Origin: Lentisphaerota bacterium
Lineage (GTDB): Bacteria > Verrucomicrobiota > Lentisphaeria > Victivallales > Victivallaceae
Direction: 5' to 3'
DNA length: 64,000 bases
NCBI GenBank assembly: GCA_024225035.1
Contig: JAAEMX010000025.1
Location: forward strand, 124,001 to 188,000
The stretch's first letter is position 1. Every line of letters starts with the position of its first letter. Shown here piece by piece: positions 44,774 to 52,577 of this stretch. A model generated the notes under the pieces. It saw nothing but the letters and a program-made list of their open reading frames with translations. It was not told where the DNA came from and ran no database searches. A program made the position numbers and the translations under genes.

Positions 44774-45811
44774 ATGTTATTCAGGAAGATAACTTTACTG
44801 CTGGCAGTTTCTGCTGCAGCGTTCCTGTCCGTTACGGTTGAGGCCGCAAAGTACCAGGCGGATGTTAATTTTTTTTCAGGAGAAGTAGAATGTCCGTGTG
44901 AGGTTTACACTTTTCCTGTTGACTTCAAAAAGGCTATTGACCTTTCTTCTCTCAATATGCGCCTGACGGATCGCCATGGAGAGATCATTCCAATTTACGT
45001 TATACCATTTGCTCCTTATAAAGCAAGAATTTGTTTTGTGCTCCCGAAGCCAGTGCCTGATGACACTGAGATAACTTTTTTCCTGACGTGGAATACCGGT
45101 AAATGGATAAACAAGCCTGTGGGAGACGCCAAGGTAAAAGCCAGATATAATCCAGGCTTTAATCCGATTGTAAATCCCGGATTTGAACAAGTTGAGAAAT
45201 GTGACACTCAATACTCAACTTGGAATGGAAAAATACGACCGACTGGCTGGAAACTCTATGACCATGAACACCGGTTTTTCACTCTGAAAAACAAAAAATC
45301 ACGCAGCAGGGTTTCTGAAGAGCAAGCCTTCGATGGAAAGCGCAGCTTGAAAATCAGCAGTGGTTTGCCGCGTACATATTATGGGACTGATGGAGAAGAA
45401 ACTGTTATTCTTTCCGGAAAGGCTATTACAGAAGATTACTTCAGGGTAAAGCCGGGTACTCTTTACGAGCTAAGTTTCTTCATGAAGATAACAAAAAAGG
45501 TGAATAACGATCGTAAGTTCCAGGGTGTGTGTGCTTTGATGTTGCTTTATGATCGCAATAAGAAGCCATTGGATTCTTCTTCTAAAGTGCTAGCCTCATA
45601 TTCTACCGCCTTTGTCGCTGAAGAAGAATATCTGAATAAATGGCTGAAAGTTGCAAAATGTGAGAGAATTCCGTCTAATGCCTGTTATGCTAAAATATAT
45701 ATGAGCAGTGAAGTTTCCGGAGATGCCTTTATTGACACTATTGAACTTCGCGAAATGAACCAGTGTCCGCAGCCGGAAATATACATGGAAAATATTTTAA
45801 AGATGAAATAA
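44774..45811 (+). CDS. Exported protein with carbohydrate-binding-like jellyroll domain
   Basis: A 345-residue protein. The first 24 or so residues are a signal peptide (ending EAAKYQ). Residues to about 130 form an unknown beta-rich domain. From about 135 (NPIVNPGFEQVEK) to the end the sequence looks like a CBM_4_9/galactose-binding-type jellyroll: a NPGFE start, an SLKISSG strand, F-R-V-K-P-G-T-x-Y-E-L-S-F central strand and a final AFIDTIELRE strand. Such proteins are common in polysaccharide-degrading PVC bacteria. The ATG at 44774 has GGAGAG about 7 bases upstream. It is divergent from proS and alone. Confidence 0.7.
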   Translation: MLFRKITLLLAVSAAAFLSVTVEAAKYQADVNFFSGEVECPCEVYTFPVDFKKAIDLSSLNMRLTDRHGEIIPIYVIPFAPYKARICFVLPKPVPDDTEITFFLTWNTGKWINKPVGDAKVKARYNPGFNPIVNPGFEQVEKCDTQYSTWNGKIRPTGWKLYDHEHRFFTLKNKKSRSRVSEEQAFDGKRSLKISSGLPRTYYGTDGEETVILSGKAITEDYFRVKPGTLYELSFFMKITKKVNNDRKFQGVCALMLLYDRNKKPLDSSSKVLASYSTAFVAEEEYLNKWLKVAKCERIPSNACYAKIYMSSEVSGDAFIDTIELREMNQCPQPEIYMENILKMK

Positions 45812-45878
45812 TCTGCAATCTTACCTAGAAGTCAACTTTGCAGTAAGTTGTTCATCTATATGTGTGTATAAAAAGAAC

Positions 45879-45911
45879 GAGCTCCAGGGAAGTGCCTTCC
45901 ACCCGGAGCTC
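45879..45911. terminator. Strong hairpin downstream of the jellyroll-protein gene
   Basis: GAGCTCC (45879-45885) pairs with GGAGCTC (45905-45911), and an inner GGAAG/CTTCC stem extends it. There is no T-run on the plus side; on the minus side a T-rich stretch follows after four bases. Probably a transcript-end structure, with uncertain direction. Confidence 0.5.
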
Positions 45912-46101
45912 TAGGGTTCGAAAAGCGTAATTAAACGCTAATGCACTAACGTAATACTTAATTTCATCTTTGGCAATCACCGAAATACAAAAAAATCAAA
46001 TAATAACATGATTCTAACATTGTCGGTCTATATCCCATTTAAATGGTAGAAATTGTTCTCTTTGTGAAGTTTTGCCACTATTGGATCACTATAATTCAGG
46101 C

Positions 46102-46127
46102 AAAAAAAAGACCCGGCGAACCGGGTC
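46102..46127 (-). terminator. Terminator of hom-lysC
   Basis: On the minus strand GACCCGG (46127-46121), loop TTCG, CCGGGTC (46116-46110), then eight T residues (46109-46102). A UUCG tetraloop terminator 18 bp after the lysC stop. Confidence 0.9.
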
Positions 46128-46144
46128 GTGAATATAAATCAAGC

Positions 46145-47542
46145 TTATACGAATTCACCATGCAGGGCGATTTGTGCACTTTCGAATTCTTTACGGTCAA
46201 TAACAAACTGCATATTGACCTGGCGCATGCATTGGTCAAGTGCCAGTACGTTAATATCAGCACGAGCCAGTGCATTGGCTGCACGGGATAGAAAGCCCGG
46301 AATCTTCATGTTGCTGCCAATGACGGCGACAACAGCTACCCTTCGAGTAGAAACCTTGGAGCCGGGGAAGCTGTTTCTAATTTCTTCAACACAGTCTTCC
46401 ACTTTCTTGGCTTTTTCTGAAACATAATGCGTAATTGTATTGGCATTAGTGTTTTTTGCAATATAATCGATGTTGTATTTTGCCAGATTAGCCAGCAGCC
46501 TGTAGTCGTAACCAACTGCACCAACCATTTCCGGGTCAAATACTTCAATTGCCAGCATATCAGAACGTCCGCAGATCATGTCCACTCTTGGTTCAGGTGA
46601 AACATAGTCACGGCTGATAAGAGTACCTGGATGATCCGGTTCAAAAGCATTTTTTATGCGGATTGGAATATTTTTGAGTTCCATTTCTTTGGATGCTTTG
46701 GAGTGGATAGCTTCCATATCCATGTCGGCAAGCTGATCGGCAATGTCAAAGTTAGTGTTGCCGATAGTTCTGACATTTTCTTCACCAACCAGTTTTGGAT
46801 CAGCTGTGCAAAGATGGAATTCTTTGTGAATAATGCCTTCACGGGCATCGGAGACAACCGCAAGTTTGCTGAATGTGATTTCGCTGTAACCGCGGTTAAA
46901 GCGATTCATGATGCCTCCAGCGCATTTGACATAGCCGGTTACAATTGGCATGCATTTAGAGAAGTCTAAATCTTTAATCGCATGGTCGATTGCTTCTTCC
47001 ATTGAGTAAAATTCAGTTTCTTTCCAGCCTGTAAGGTCAACAAAAACGGCATTCACATTGTGTTTCTTGAGGATTTCAACTGAGTTGAAGGCACTGTGGG
47101 CTTCGCCAAGTGCACTCAAAAATTCACGAGTTGCCGGCAGATAATCTTTTGCGCTGAAGTGACCGAAAGTGCGCAGGCGCATCAGGTCGCGGAGGCAAAC
47201 GCGAATGCCTTCAATGCGTTCATTGACAAAATCATCGGCTAACTGCTGGTCAAGCCCGATGCTTTCATATGAACGATTGTATTTGATCATTTCGTCGCGT
47301 GTTTCTTCCAGCTTGCCTTCCCAGTCGTTGCTGCCCTGTGCGAATTTGCCGTAGATGCCGGGTTCGCCGGTTTTCTTGTTTTCAAGCAGCAGGTTGGTGA
47401 TGCCGCCGTAAGCAGATACGACGAACAGTCGGTTGTAAAGTTCATCACCGGATCGTCCGCCAATGAGGATATTTTCCATGAGCTCACCAAAACGGCTCAT
47501 GGAAGTTCCACCAATTTTTTCTACAGTATGTTTACCAGGCAT
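46145..47542 (-). CDS. lysC: Aspartate kinase, ectoine-cluster (Ask_Ect) subtype
   Basis: A 465-residue aspartokinase, first step of the aspartate family pathway. The N-terminus TVEKIGGTSMSRFGELMENIL replaces the common K(F/Y)GGTS opening. The blocks LFVVSAYGGITNLLLENKKTGEPGIY, LGEAHSAFNSV, DLTGWKE, NRGYSEITFSKLA, REGIIHKEFHLCTADPKLVG and RIKNAFEPDHPGTLIS match, from memory, the specialised enzyme encoded in ectoine clusters. Two ACT-like segments end the protein. Here it is 2 bp after hom, with no ect genes in view, so it probably serves Thr/Met/Lys synthesis. Confidence 0.88.
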   Translation of the reverse strand: MPGKHTVEKIGGTSMSRFGELMENILIGGRSGDELYNRLFVVSAYGGITNLLLENKKTGEPGIYGKFAQGSNDWEGKLEETRDEMIKYNRSYESIGLDQQLADDFVNERIEGIRVCLRDLMRLRTFGHFSAKDYLPATREFLSALGEAHSAFNSVEILKKHNVNAVFVDLTGWKETEFYSMEEAIDHAIKDLDFSKCMPIVTGYVKCAGGIMNRFNRGYSEITFSKLAVVSDAREGIIHKEFHLCTADPKLVGEENVRTIGNTNFDIADQLADMDMEAIHSKASKEMELKNIPIRIKNAFEPDHPGTLISRDYVSPEPRVDMICGRSDMLAIEVFDPEMVGAVGYDYRLLANLAKYNIDYIAKNTNANTITHYVSEKAKKVEDCVEEIRNSFPGSKVSTRRVAVVAVIGSNMKIPGFLSRAANALARADINVLALDQCMRQVNMQFVIDRKEFESAQIALHGEFV

Positions 47543-47544
47543 TT

Positions 47545-48834
47545 TTATATGTCCTCGATTCTCAAAATTTTAACTTCTTCACTAATTTCTTCAACTTTTC
47601 GCAGGTCTTCGATTGCTTTGAAAAGTTGTTTTTCCTTGGCTTCATGGGTCAGGATAAGCAGAGGGACACTTTGCTCGTCGTGAGCCTCACGCTGAATGAA
47701 GCTGGAAATGCTTATATTTTTATCGCCCAGAATGTTGGCGATTTTTGCAACGACTCCGGCACGATCCTGTACCTGAAGGCGAATGTAATAACGTGTTTCA
47801 ATTTCTTCAATTTTAACCAGGTGACGGTACTGAGGTCCAATGCGGAACGCGGGGACGCGGCGGTGTGAGCCAAACTTGAGGTTCAGTGCAACGTCAACCA
47901 GGTCAGCGACAACTGCGCTTGCAGTGGCATCACGGCCGGCGCCGCGACCGTAGAACAAAGTTTCACCAACGGTGTCGCCGTCAATCATTACGCCGTTGAA
48001 TACGTCAGCAATGTTGCCCAGCATGGTGTCTTTCGCGACCAGAGTAGGATGTACTCTGATCTGAACATCATCGTCAACCTGTTTGATTACGGCCAGCAGT
48101 TTTACGCGGTAGCCAAGTTCGTCAGCGAACTTCAAGTCAACAAGAGAGATGTCGCGAATGCCCTCCACATGAATCGGATCCATGCCAAACCACTGTCCGT
48201 ATGCCAGGGAAGCAAGGATTGCCGCTTTGTGAGCAGTATCGAAACCGTCAACGTCGAGTGATGGTTCTGCTTCAGCATAGCCCAGATCCTGAGCATCTTG
48301 CAGTATTGGCGCAAAATCCATTTTTTCGCGTTCCATGCGTGTCAATATATAGTTACAGGTACCGTTCATGATACCGTAAATGCGGTTGATGCGGTTGGCC
48401 GCAAGTCCTTCGCGCAGCGCTTTGATAACCGGAATACCACCGGCAACGCTGGCTTCATAATAAATATCAGCTTTGGACTGTTCGGCCGCGGCGAAAAGTT
48501 CTTTGCCATGTATTGCCAGCAATGCTTTGTTGGCAGTAACTACAGGCTTACCTTGTTTAAGAGCTTCCAGGATGAAGTCCTTTGCAAAAGTAGTGCCGCC
48601 GACCAGTTCGACAACAACATCGACTTCGTTGATCAGTGCCATGGCGTCTGTCGTAAGTATATCCTGAGGTATCGTTACTCCGCGATCCGTTGTCGTGTCC
48701 AGATCCGCAATTCTGGTGAGTGTCAATTTTACACCAGCACGTTTGGCGATTACTTCACCATTCTTCAGAATATTGGCAGCAACGCCGGCGCCAACTGTAC
48801 CGAAACCGATAATACCTACCTTGACTTCTTTCAC
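47545..48834 (-). CDS. hom: Homoserine dehydrogenase
   Basis: A 429-residue enzyme reducing aspartate semialdehyde to homoserine. It begins with VGIIGFGTVGAGVA (NAD(P) site), has GGIPVIKALREGLAANRINRIYGIMNGTCNYILT, and ends with an ACT regulatory domain (DRAGVVAKIANILGDKNISISSFIQ). The start is GTG at 48834 with AGGAAAG upstream. A 7-bp stem (GTCTGAT/ATCAGAC, about 48867-48895) lies in the leader. It is co-transcribed with lysC. Confidence 0.96.
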   Translation of the reverse strand: MKEVKVGIIGFGTVGAGVAANILKNGEVIAKRAGVKLTLTRIADLDTTTDRGVTIPQDILTTDAMALINEVDVVVELVGGTTFAKDFILEALKQGKPVVTANKALLAIHGKELFAAAEQSKADIYYEASVAGGIPVIKALREGLAANRINRIYGIMNGTCNYILTRMEREKMDFAPILQDAQDLGYAEAEPSLDVDGFDTAHKAAILASLAYGQWFGMDPIHVEGIRDISLVDLKFADELGYRVKLLAVIKQVDDDVQIRVHPTLVAKDTMLGNIADVFNGVMIDGDTVGETLFYGRGAGRDATASAVVADLVDVALNLKFGSHRRVPAFRIGPQYRHLVKIEEIETRYYIRLQVQDRAGVVAKIANILGDKNISISSFIQREAHDEQSVPLLILTHEAKEKQLFKAIEDLRKVEEISEEVKILRIEDI

Positions 48835-49012
48835 TGTTTGAACTTTCCTTTTAATGTTTAGACGTCTGATTAATACGTTTAGTTATCAGACAAAGTTGAT
48901 CGCTAATATAACCTGAAAAACGATTAATGAAAATAGAGTGTGAAATAATTTCAGAAAAAAGGGTCATTTTATTCGATAAGCGACAGGTTGGCAAGGTTTT
49001 AAAGGTGATTCA

Positions 49013-49942
49013 TCAAATGGATTCAAGCTCGGAAGTGAATTTTTCACGCAGTATTTGGTATTGTGCAGGCATGTGAATGACTTTGGCTTGCGGGTGCTGA
49101 TTTTTGAACCATGTAATTTGTCTGCGGGCATATTGCCAGGTGCGGGTTACAATTCGCTGCTGCATAGTCTGGTAGTCAGTTTTGCCGTTCAAGTACTCAT
49201 TTATTTCCCGGTATCCCAGGACTTGATGAGCGGTTGGGGTTTCTAAAATACCTGCGTTGATGGCATTTTCAGCTTCCTCAATCCACCCGGCTTTAAGCAT
49301 TTTTTCAGTGCGCAGCTCAATGCGTTTTCTTAGTTCGTCGCGTTCCCAGCACAGGTTCCAGCAGATGGTTCGATAATTCAACTGCGGTTTGTCCAGAGTC
49401 TGTAGTTCGGTAATTGACTTACCGGTGATTGTAAATACTTCCAGTGCTCTTATGAGTTTTCGTTGATGTTTTTCCCAGCGTTTAAAATCTTCGGGATCGC
49501 ATTCCTTCATGAGCTTTTTAAGTTCTTCAAAGCCTTCGGGGTTATCATATTTAGCGTCAAGTTCAGCACGGATGTTTTCATTTCCCGGCAAAGTGTCCAG
49601 CCCGTAGAGCATGGATCGAATATAAAACCCGGTGCCTCCCGCCAGTATTGGCAGTTTACCTTGACTGTGAATATTTGAAACGGCGCTTTCGGCAAGTTCA
49701 AGGAAACGATAGACATCAAGTTTTTCAGTGATATCATAAAGGTCTACCAAATGATGCCTGACAGTTTTCATTTCAGAGCGGGAAGGTTTGGCGGTGCCAA
49801 TATCTAAACCTTTGTATATCTGCATGGAGTCTGCAGAAATAATTTCTCCATTGAAGTGTTCAGCAAGTCGTAACGCAAGCTCTGATTTTCCGCTTGCGGT
49901 CGGCCCCATTATGACCGCCAGAATTGGTTTTTTGCTGTTCAT
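49013..49942 (-). CDS. miaA: tRNA dimethylallyltransferase
   Basis: A 309-residue enzyme adding an isopentenyl group to A37 of tRNAs reading UNN codons. The P-loop is GPTASGKSELALRLAE, followed by EIISADSMQIYKGLDIGTAKPS, the catalytic Asp included, and GGTGFYIRSML. The C-terminus has the QRIVTRTWQYARRQITWFKNQ tRNA-binding pattern. Its start overlaps lspA by four bases. Confidence 0.96.
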   Translation of the reverse strand: MNSKKPILAVIMGPTASGKSELALRLAEHFNGEIISADSMQIYKGLDIGTAKPSRSEMKTVRHHLVDLYDITEKLDVYRFLELAESAVSNIHSQGKLPILAGGTGFYIRSMLYGLDTLPGNENIRAELDAKYDNPEGFEELKKLMKECDPEDFKRWEKHQRKLIRALEVFTITGKSITELQTLDKPQLNYRTICWNLCWERDELRKRIELRTEKMLKAGWIEEAENAINAGILETPTAHQVLGYREINEYLNGKTDYQTMQQRIVTRTWQYARRQITWFKNQHPQAKVIHMPAQYQILREKFTSELESI

Positions 49943-50499
49943 GCCTGATTGTCAGTAAGTTCTTCCGATTTGCCCGCAGGCTCGGTTTCAGTTTTTTTGT
50001 CCGAGCGCAGAAGCGTAGACAGGAAGTAAATTGCTACACCGATACATATTGAGATGTCGGCAACGTTAAACGCGGGCCAGTGGTGGCCTTTGACATAAAA
50101 GTCAAGAAAGTCAACGACCTGGCCGCGCCAGATGCGATCGATAGAGTTACCGAAGATGCCGCTGAAAACGATAAATATCGCCAGATAGCGTTCGTTATAA
50201 CCTTCGGTAAGCCATCTTATGCAGAGGACTGCAACAATAACAACTGCCGCTGCGATAAGCAACAGCAGCCAGCCATAGCCATGGAGGATTCCCCATGCCG
50301 CGCCCTTGTTTGTAATATGGGTTAAATCAAAAAATCCAGGAATGATCGATATGCGCTGGCCAAGTTTAATGTTGGATTCGACCAGCACTTTTGTAACCTG
50401 ATCCATAATAAGCAGTGCAACGGCCAAAAGTGTTGAGATCAGCACTATTTTCCGTTCATCGGAGCTTCCTGGAAGTGATTTTTTCAATAAATTAATCAA
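49939..50499 (-). CDS. lspA: Prolipoprotein signal peptidase II
   Basis: A 186-residue inner-membrane aspartic peptidase that cleaves lipoprotein signal peptides. It has four membrane segments, with the catalytic Asp motifs FGNSIDRIWRGQVVDFLDF and FNVADISICIG. The lipoproteins in this window (27810, 52164) would be its substrates. It overlaps dksA upstream by eight bases and miaA downstream by four. Confidence 0.96.
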   Translation of the reverse strand: MINLLKKSLPGSSDERKIVLISTLLAVALLIMDQVTKVLVESNIKLGQRISIIPGFFDLTHITNKGAAWGILHGYGWLLLLIAAAVVIVAVLCIRWLTEGYNERYLAIFIVFSGIFGNSIDRIWRGQVVDFLDFYVKGHHWPAFNVADISICIGVAIYFLSTLLRSDKKTETEPAGKSEELTDNQA

Positions 50500-50905
50500 T
50501 GTGCGGGTTCATTCCGTCGTTTTGTTCACGAATTGACTTACAATTAATGCAGTAAATAGCATATGGTTTTACTTTTAACCGTGCTTCAGGAATTTCATCG
50601 CCGCAATCAACGCATTTTCCATAGTCACCTTCAATGAGTCTTTCAATGGCTTCTTCAACCAGTTCAAGCGCACTTCCCTCTTCAGTCATTAACTGAAGCT
50701 CCATTGCATGGCGGAAGTTGTCGCTGCCCAGATCAGCCATGTGCGTTGTTACACCCCGCTTATCCGCATTGGTGCTGTCCAATGCTTCAGACGCGTGAAA
50801 GTTCATTTGCCCGAGATAAGCTTCCCGTGCGTGCATCAAAGCCTCAAAATACTGCTTCTTCTTGCCTGTGAATTTAGGCATTTTCTTGGTGCTAGTAGTT
50901 TCCAT
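50492..50905 (-). CDS. DksA/TraR-family zinc-finger protein
   Basis: A 137-residue protein with an N-terminal coiled-coil hairpin and a C-terminal four-Cys zinc finger (CVDCGDEIPEARL then CINCKSIRE). DksA-type proteins insert into the RNA polymerase secondary channel and act with ppGpp. The coiled-coil tip DNFRHAMELQ lacks the usual DxxDxA pattern of true DksA, so the exact role is uncertain. It heads the overlapping dksA-lspA-miaA operon. Confidence 0.9.
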   Translation of the reverse strand: METTSTKKMPKFTGKKKQYFEALMHAREAYLGQMNFHASEALDSTNADKRGVTTHMADLGSDNFRHAMELQLMTEEGSALELVEEAIERLIEGDYGKCVDCGDEIPEARLKVKPYAIYCINCKSIREQNDGMNPHID

Positions 50906-51164
50906 AGAGTCTACCCTCGCAAAGACTTAAAATGATAAATACATCTCCTCGGTCTGACTTCAGCAATGAAGCCTCCACATTTTCATAAGCTTGAAATATA
51001 ACACTGCTTGCAAAAAAATCAAGATGTCGCTTTACATATTGTTATTATTAAGCTAGATTGTATGTGCTTGGAAGGTACGCGTTTTTTTGAAAAAGTCGAG
51101 GTACTGTAAGCAGAAATATGCAGCGCGTTTTGATACTTTTTGAAAAATTTATAAAAAGATTTAT
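50906..51164. other. Divergent spacer between dksA-like and PHP genes
   Basis: A 259-bp region that must hold two divergent promoters. No RNA gene, strong inverted repeat or small frame stands out. Confidence 0.5.
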
Positions 51165-52064
51165 ATGACGATAATATTGAAAACTAATACCGCTGACGAT
51201 GATTTAATTGATCTTCATACGCATAGTTTATATTCTGACGGAACTGTATCGCCCGAAAAATTAGTTCAAATGGCTTCTGAAATCAACTTGAAAGCAATTG
51301 CGCTGACTGATCATGATACTGTTGGAGGAATTCCGGAGTTTTTAAAAGCCGCTGAAAAGCATCCTGAGGTCGAAGTTATTCCCGGAGTTGAGATATCCAC
51401 AATTTTTAATGGTCGTGAGTTACATATAATAGGACTTTTTATTGATCATAATGAGACTGGATTACTTAAATTCCTGAAGACAGTTCAGGAAAAACGTGAA
51501 AATAGAAATCAGGCAATGGTCAGGAAGCTTAACGGGCTTGGTTATGAACTTGATATTGAAGATATTGAAGCTTTGGCAGGCAGCAAAATAATAGGTCGTC
51601 CGCATTTTGCGAAATTTCTGAAGGATAACTATGATTTTGATTCCCTGCAGGATGTTTTTGATAAGTTGATTAAACGGGGCTGTCCAGCTTACGTTGCACG
51701 TAATCTGCCGCGTCCGGCAGAAGCTATTGAAATTATTCATCAGGCTGGCGGGGTTGCTATATGGGCTCATCCGGTTTACCAGAATACCAAAGAACGTTCG
51801 TGGTGCCGCCGGGTTTTGAAAACTCTGGTGCCGGCTGGATTGGATGCCATTGAGTGTTATTATACGCAGTTTGGCGAATATCAACGACAAGTGGTTAAGG
51901 ATTTGGGCAAAGAGTTTGATTTAGCCCTCTCCGGAGGCAGTGATTTTCACGGTGATAATCACCCGGATGTTAAGCTTGGGGTCGGGTATGGTGAATTGAA
52001 AGTCCCTTTTGAATTGCTTCACAAGCTTCAGGAAAGGGCAAAAAAATATTTGGTTAACGCCTAG
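51165..52064 (+). CDS. PHP-domain phosphoesterase (RNase AM / YciV type)
   Basis: A 299-residue metal-dependent phosphoesterase. The PHP motifs are DLHTHSLYSDG, LTDHDTVGGI, PGVEIST and HIIGLFID. Later come GRPHFAK, WAHP and the C-terminal SGGSDFHGDN. Relatives act as 3',5'-nucleotide bisphosphate phosphatases or 5'-3' exoribonucleases. No strong ribosome binding site precedes the ATG. Confidence 0.88.
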   Translation: MTIILKTNTADDDLIDLHTHSLYSDGTVSPEKLVQMASEINLKAIALTDHDTVGGIPEFLKAAEKHPEVEVIPGVEISTIFNGRELHIIGLFIDHNETGLLKFLKTVQEKRENRNQAMVRKLNGLGYELDIEDIEALAGSKIIGRPHFAKFLKDNYDFDSLQDVFDKLIKRGCPAYVARNLPRPAEAIEIIHQAGGVAIWAHPVYQNTKERSWCRRVLKTLVPAGLDAIECYYTQFGEYQRQVVKDLGKEFDLALSGGSDFHGDNHPDVKLGVGYGELKVPFELLHKLQERAKKYLVNA

Positions 52065-52163
52065 CCGGCTTTATCTCATAATAAAAAGTCGGGGATAATA
52101 TACTTCTTACGACGTGAAATAAGCTTGACTCTATAAATCAGATTTGACAGAAAGGACAACAAG

Positions 52164-52541
52164 ATGCATAAGCAAAAGGTTCTGGCTATGCTGTTTGCAG
52201 GTGCCTGTACGGTACTGTTTTTGAATGGTTGTTATTCGGACGATGATGCGGACAGGGAAAAAGGCATTGCTGACATTCGGAATGATATAAACCGCATGAA
52301 AGACCCTAAAAGTGCTATTAGTAAGATAAGGGAATACGCTGCTGAAAAACTTAACGATGCTACCGACCAGGAACTTGAGCTTATAAATAACACTGAGCCG
52401 GTTATAAAGCATAACTATGACGGGACAGAATTTTCTTTCCTCTGGAAAAATAAAGAGGGGCAGAATATTGAAGTCCTGACTACTCCACCTCCTTGCGAGC
52501 CCGTAGCTGTTTATCGCGTCAGGCGAATTTATTATCCATAA
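52164..52541 (+). CDS. Small lipoprotein, function unknown
   Basis: A 125-residue protein with a lipoprotein signal (lipobox LFLNGC, Cys24). The mature part starts with acidic residues after the Cys (YSDDDADRE), continues with a helical charged section, and ends with a strand-rich part (TEFSFLWKNKEGQNIEVLTTPPP). AAAGGA lies six bases before the ATG. No family recognised. It precedes comEC by 36 bp. Confidence 0.75.
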   Translation: MHKQKVLAMLFAGACTVLFLNGCYSDDDADREKGIADIRNDINRMKDPKSAISKIREYAAEKLNDATDQELELINNTEPVIKHNYDGTEFSFLWKNKEGQNIEVLTTPPPCEPVAVYRVRRIYYP

Positions 52542-52577
52542 GAGCTGAAACATTATTTTTAAGCAAAAGTGGGAAAT

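Larger units (their letters stand above)
45812..46144. other. Convergent spacer with hairpins and lysC terminator
   Basis: A 330-bp region between the convergent jellyroll-protein gene and lysC. It contains two hairpins, 45879-45911 and AGCGT/ACGCT near 45920-45935, and the lysC terminator at 46102-46127. No gene is visible. Confidence 0.5.
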
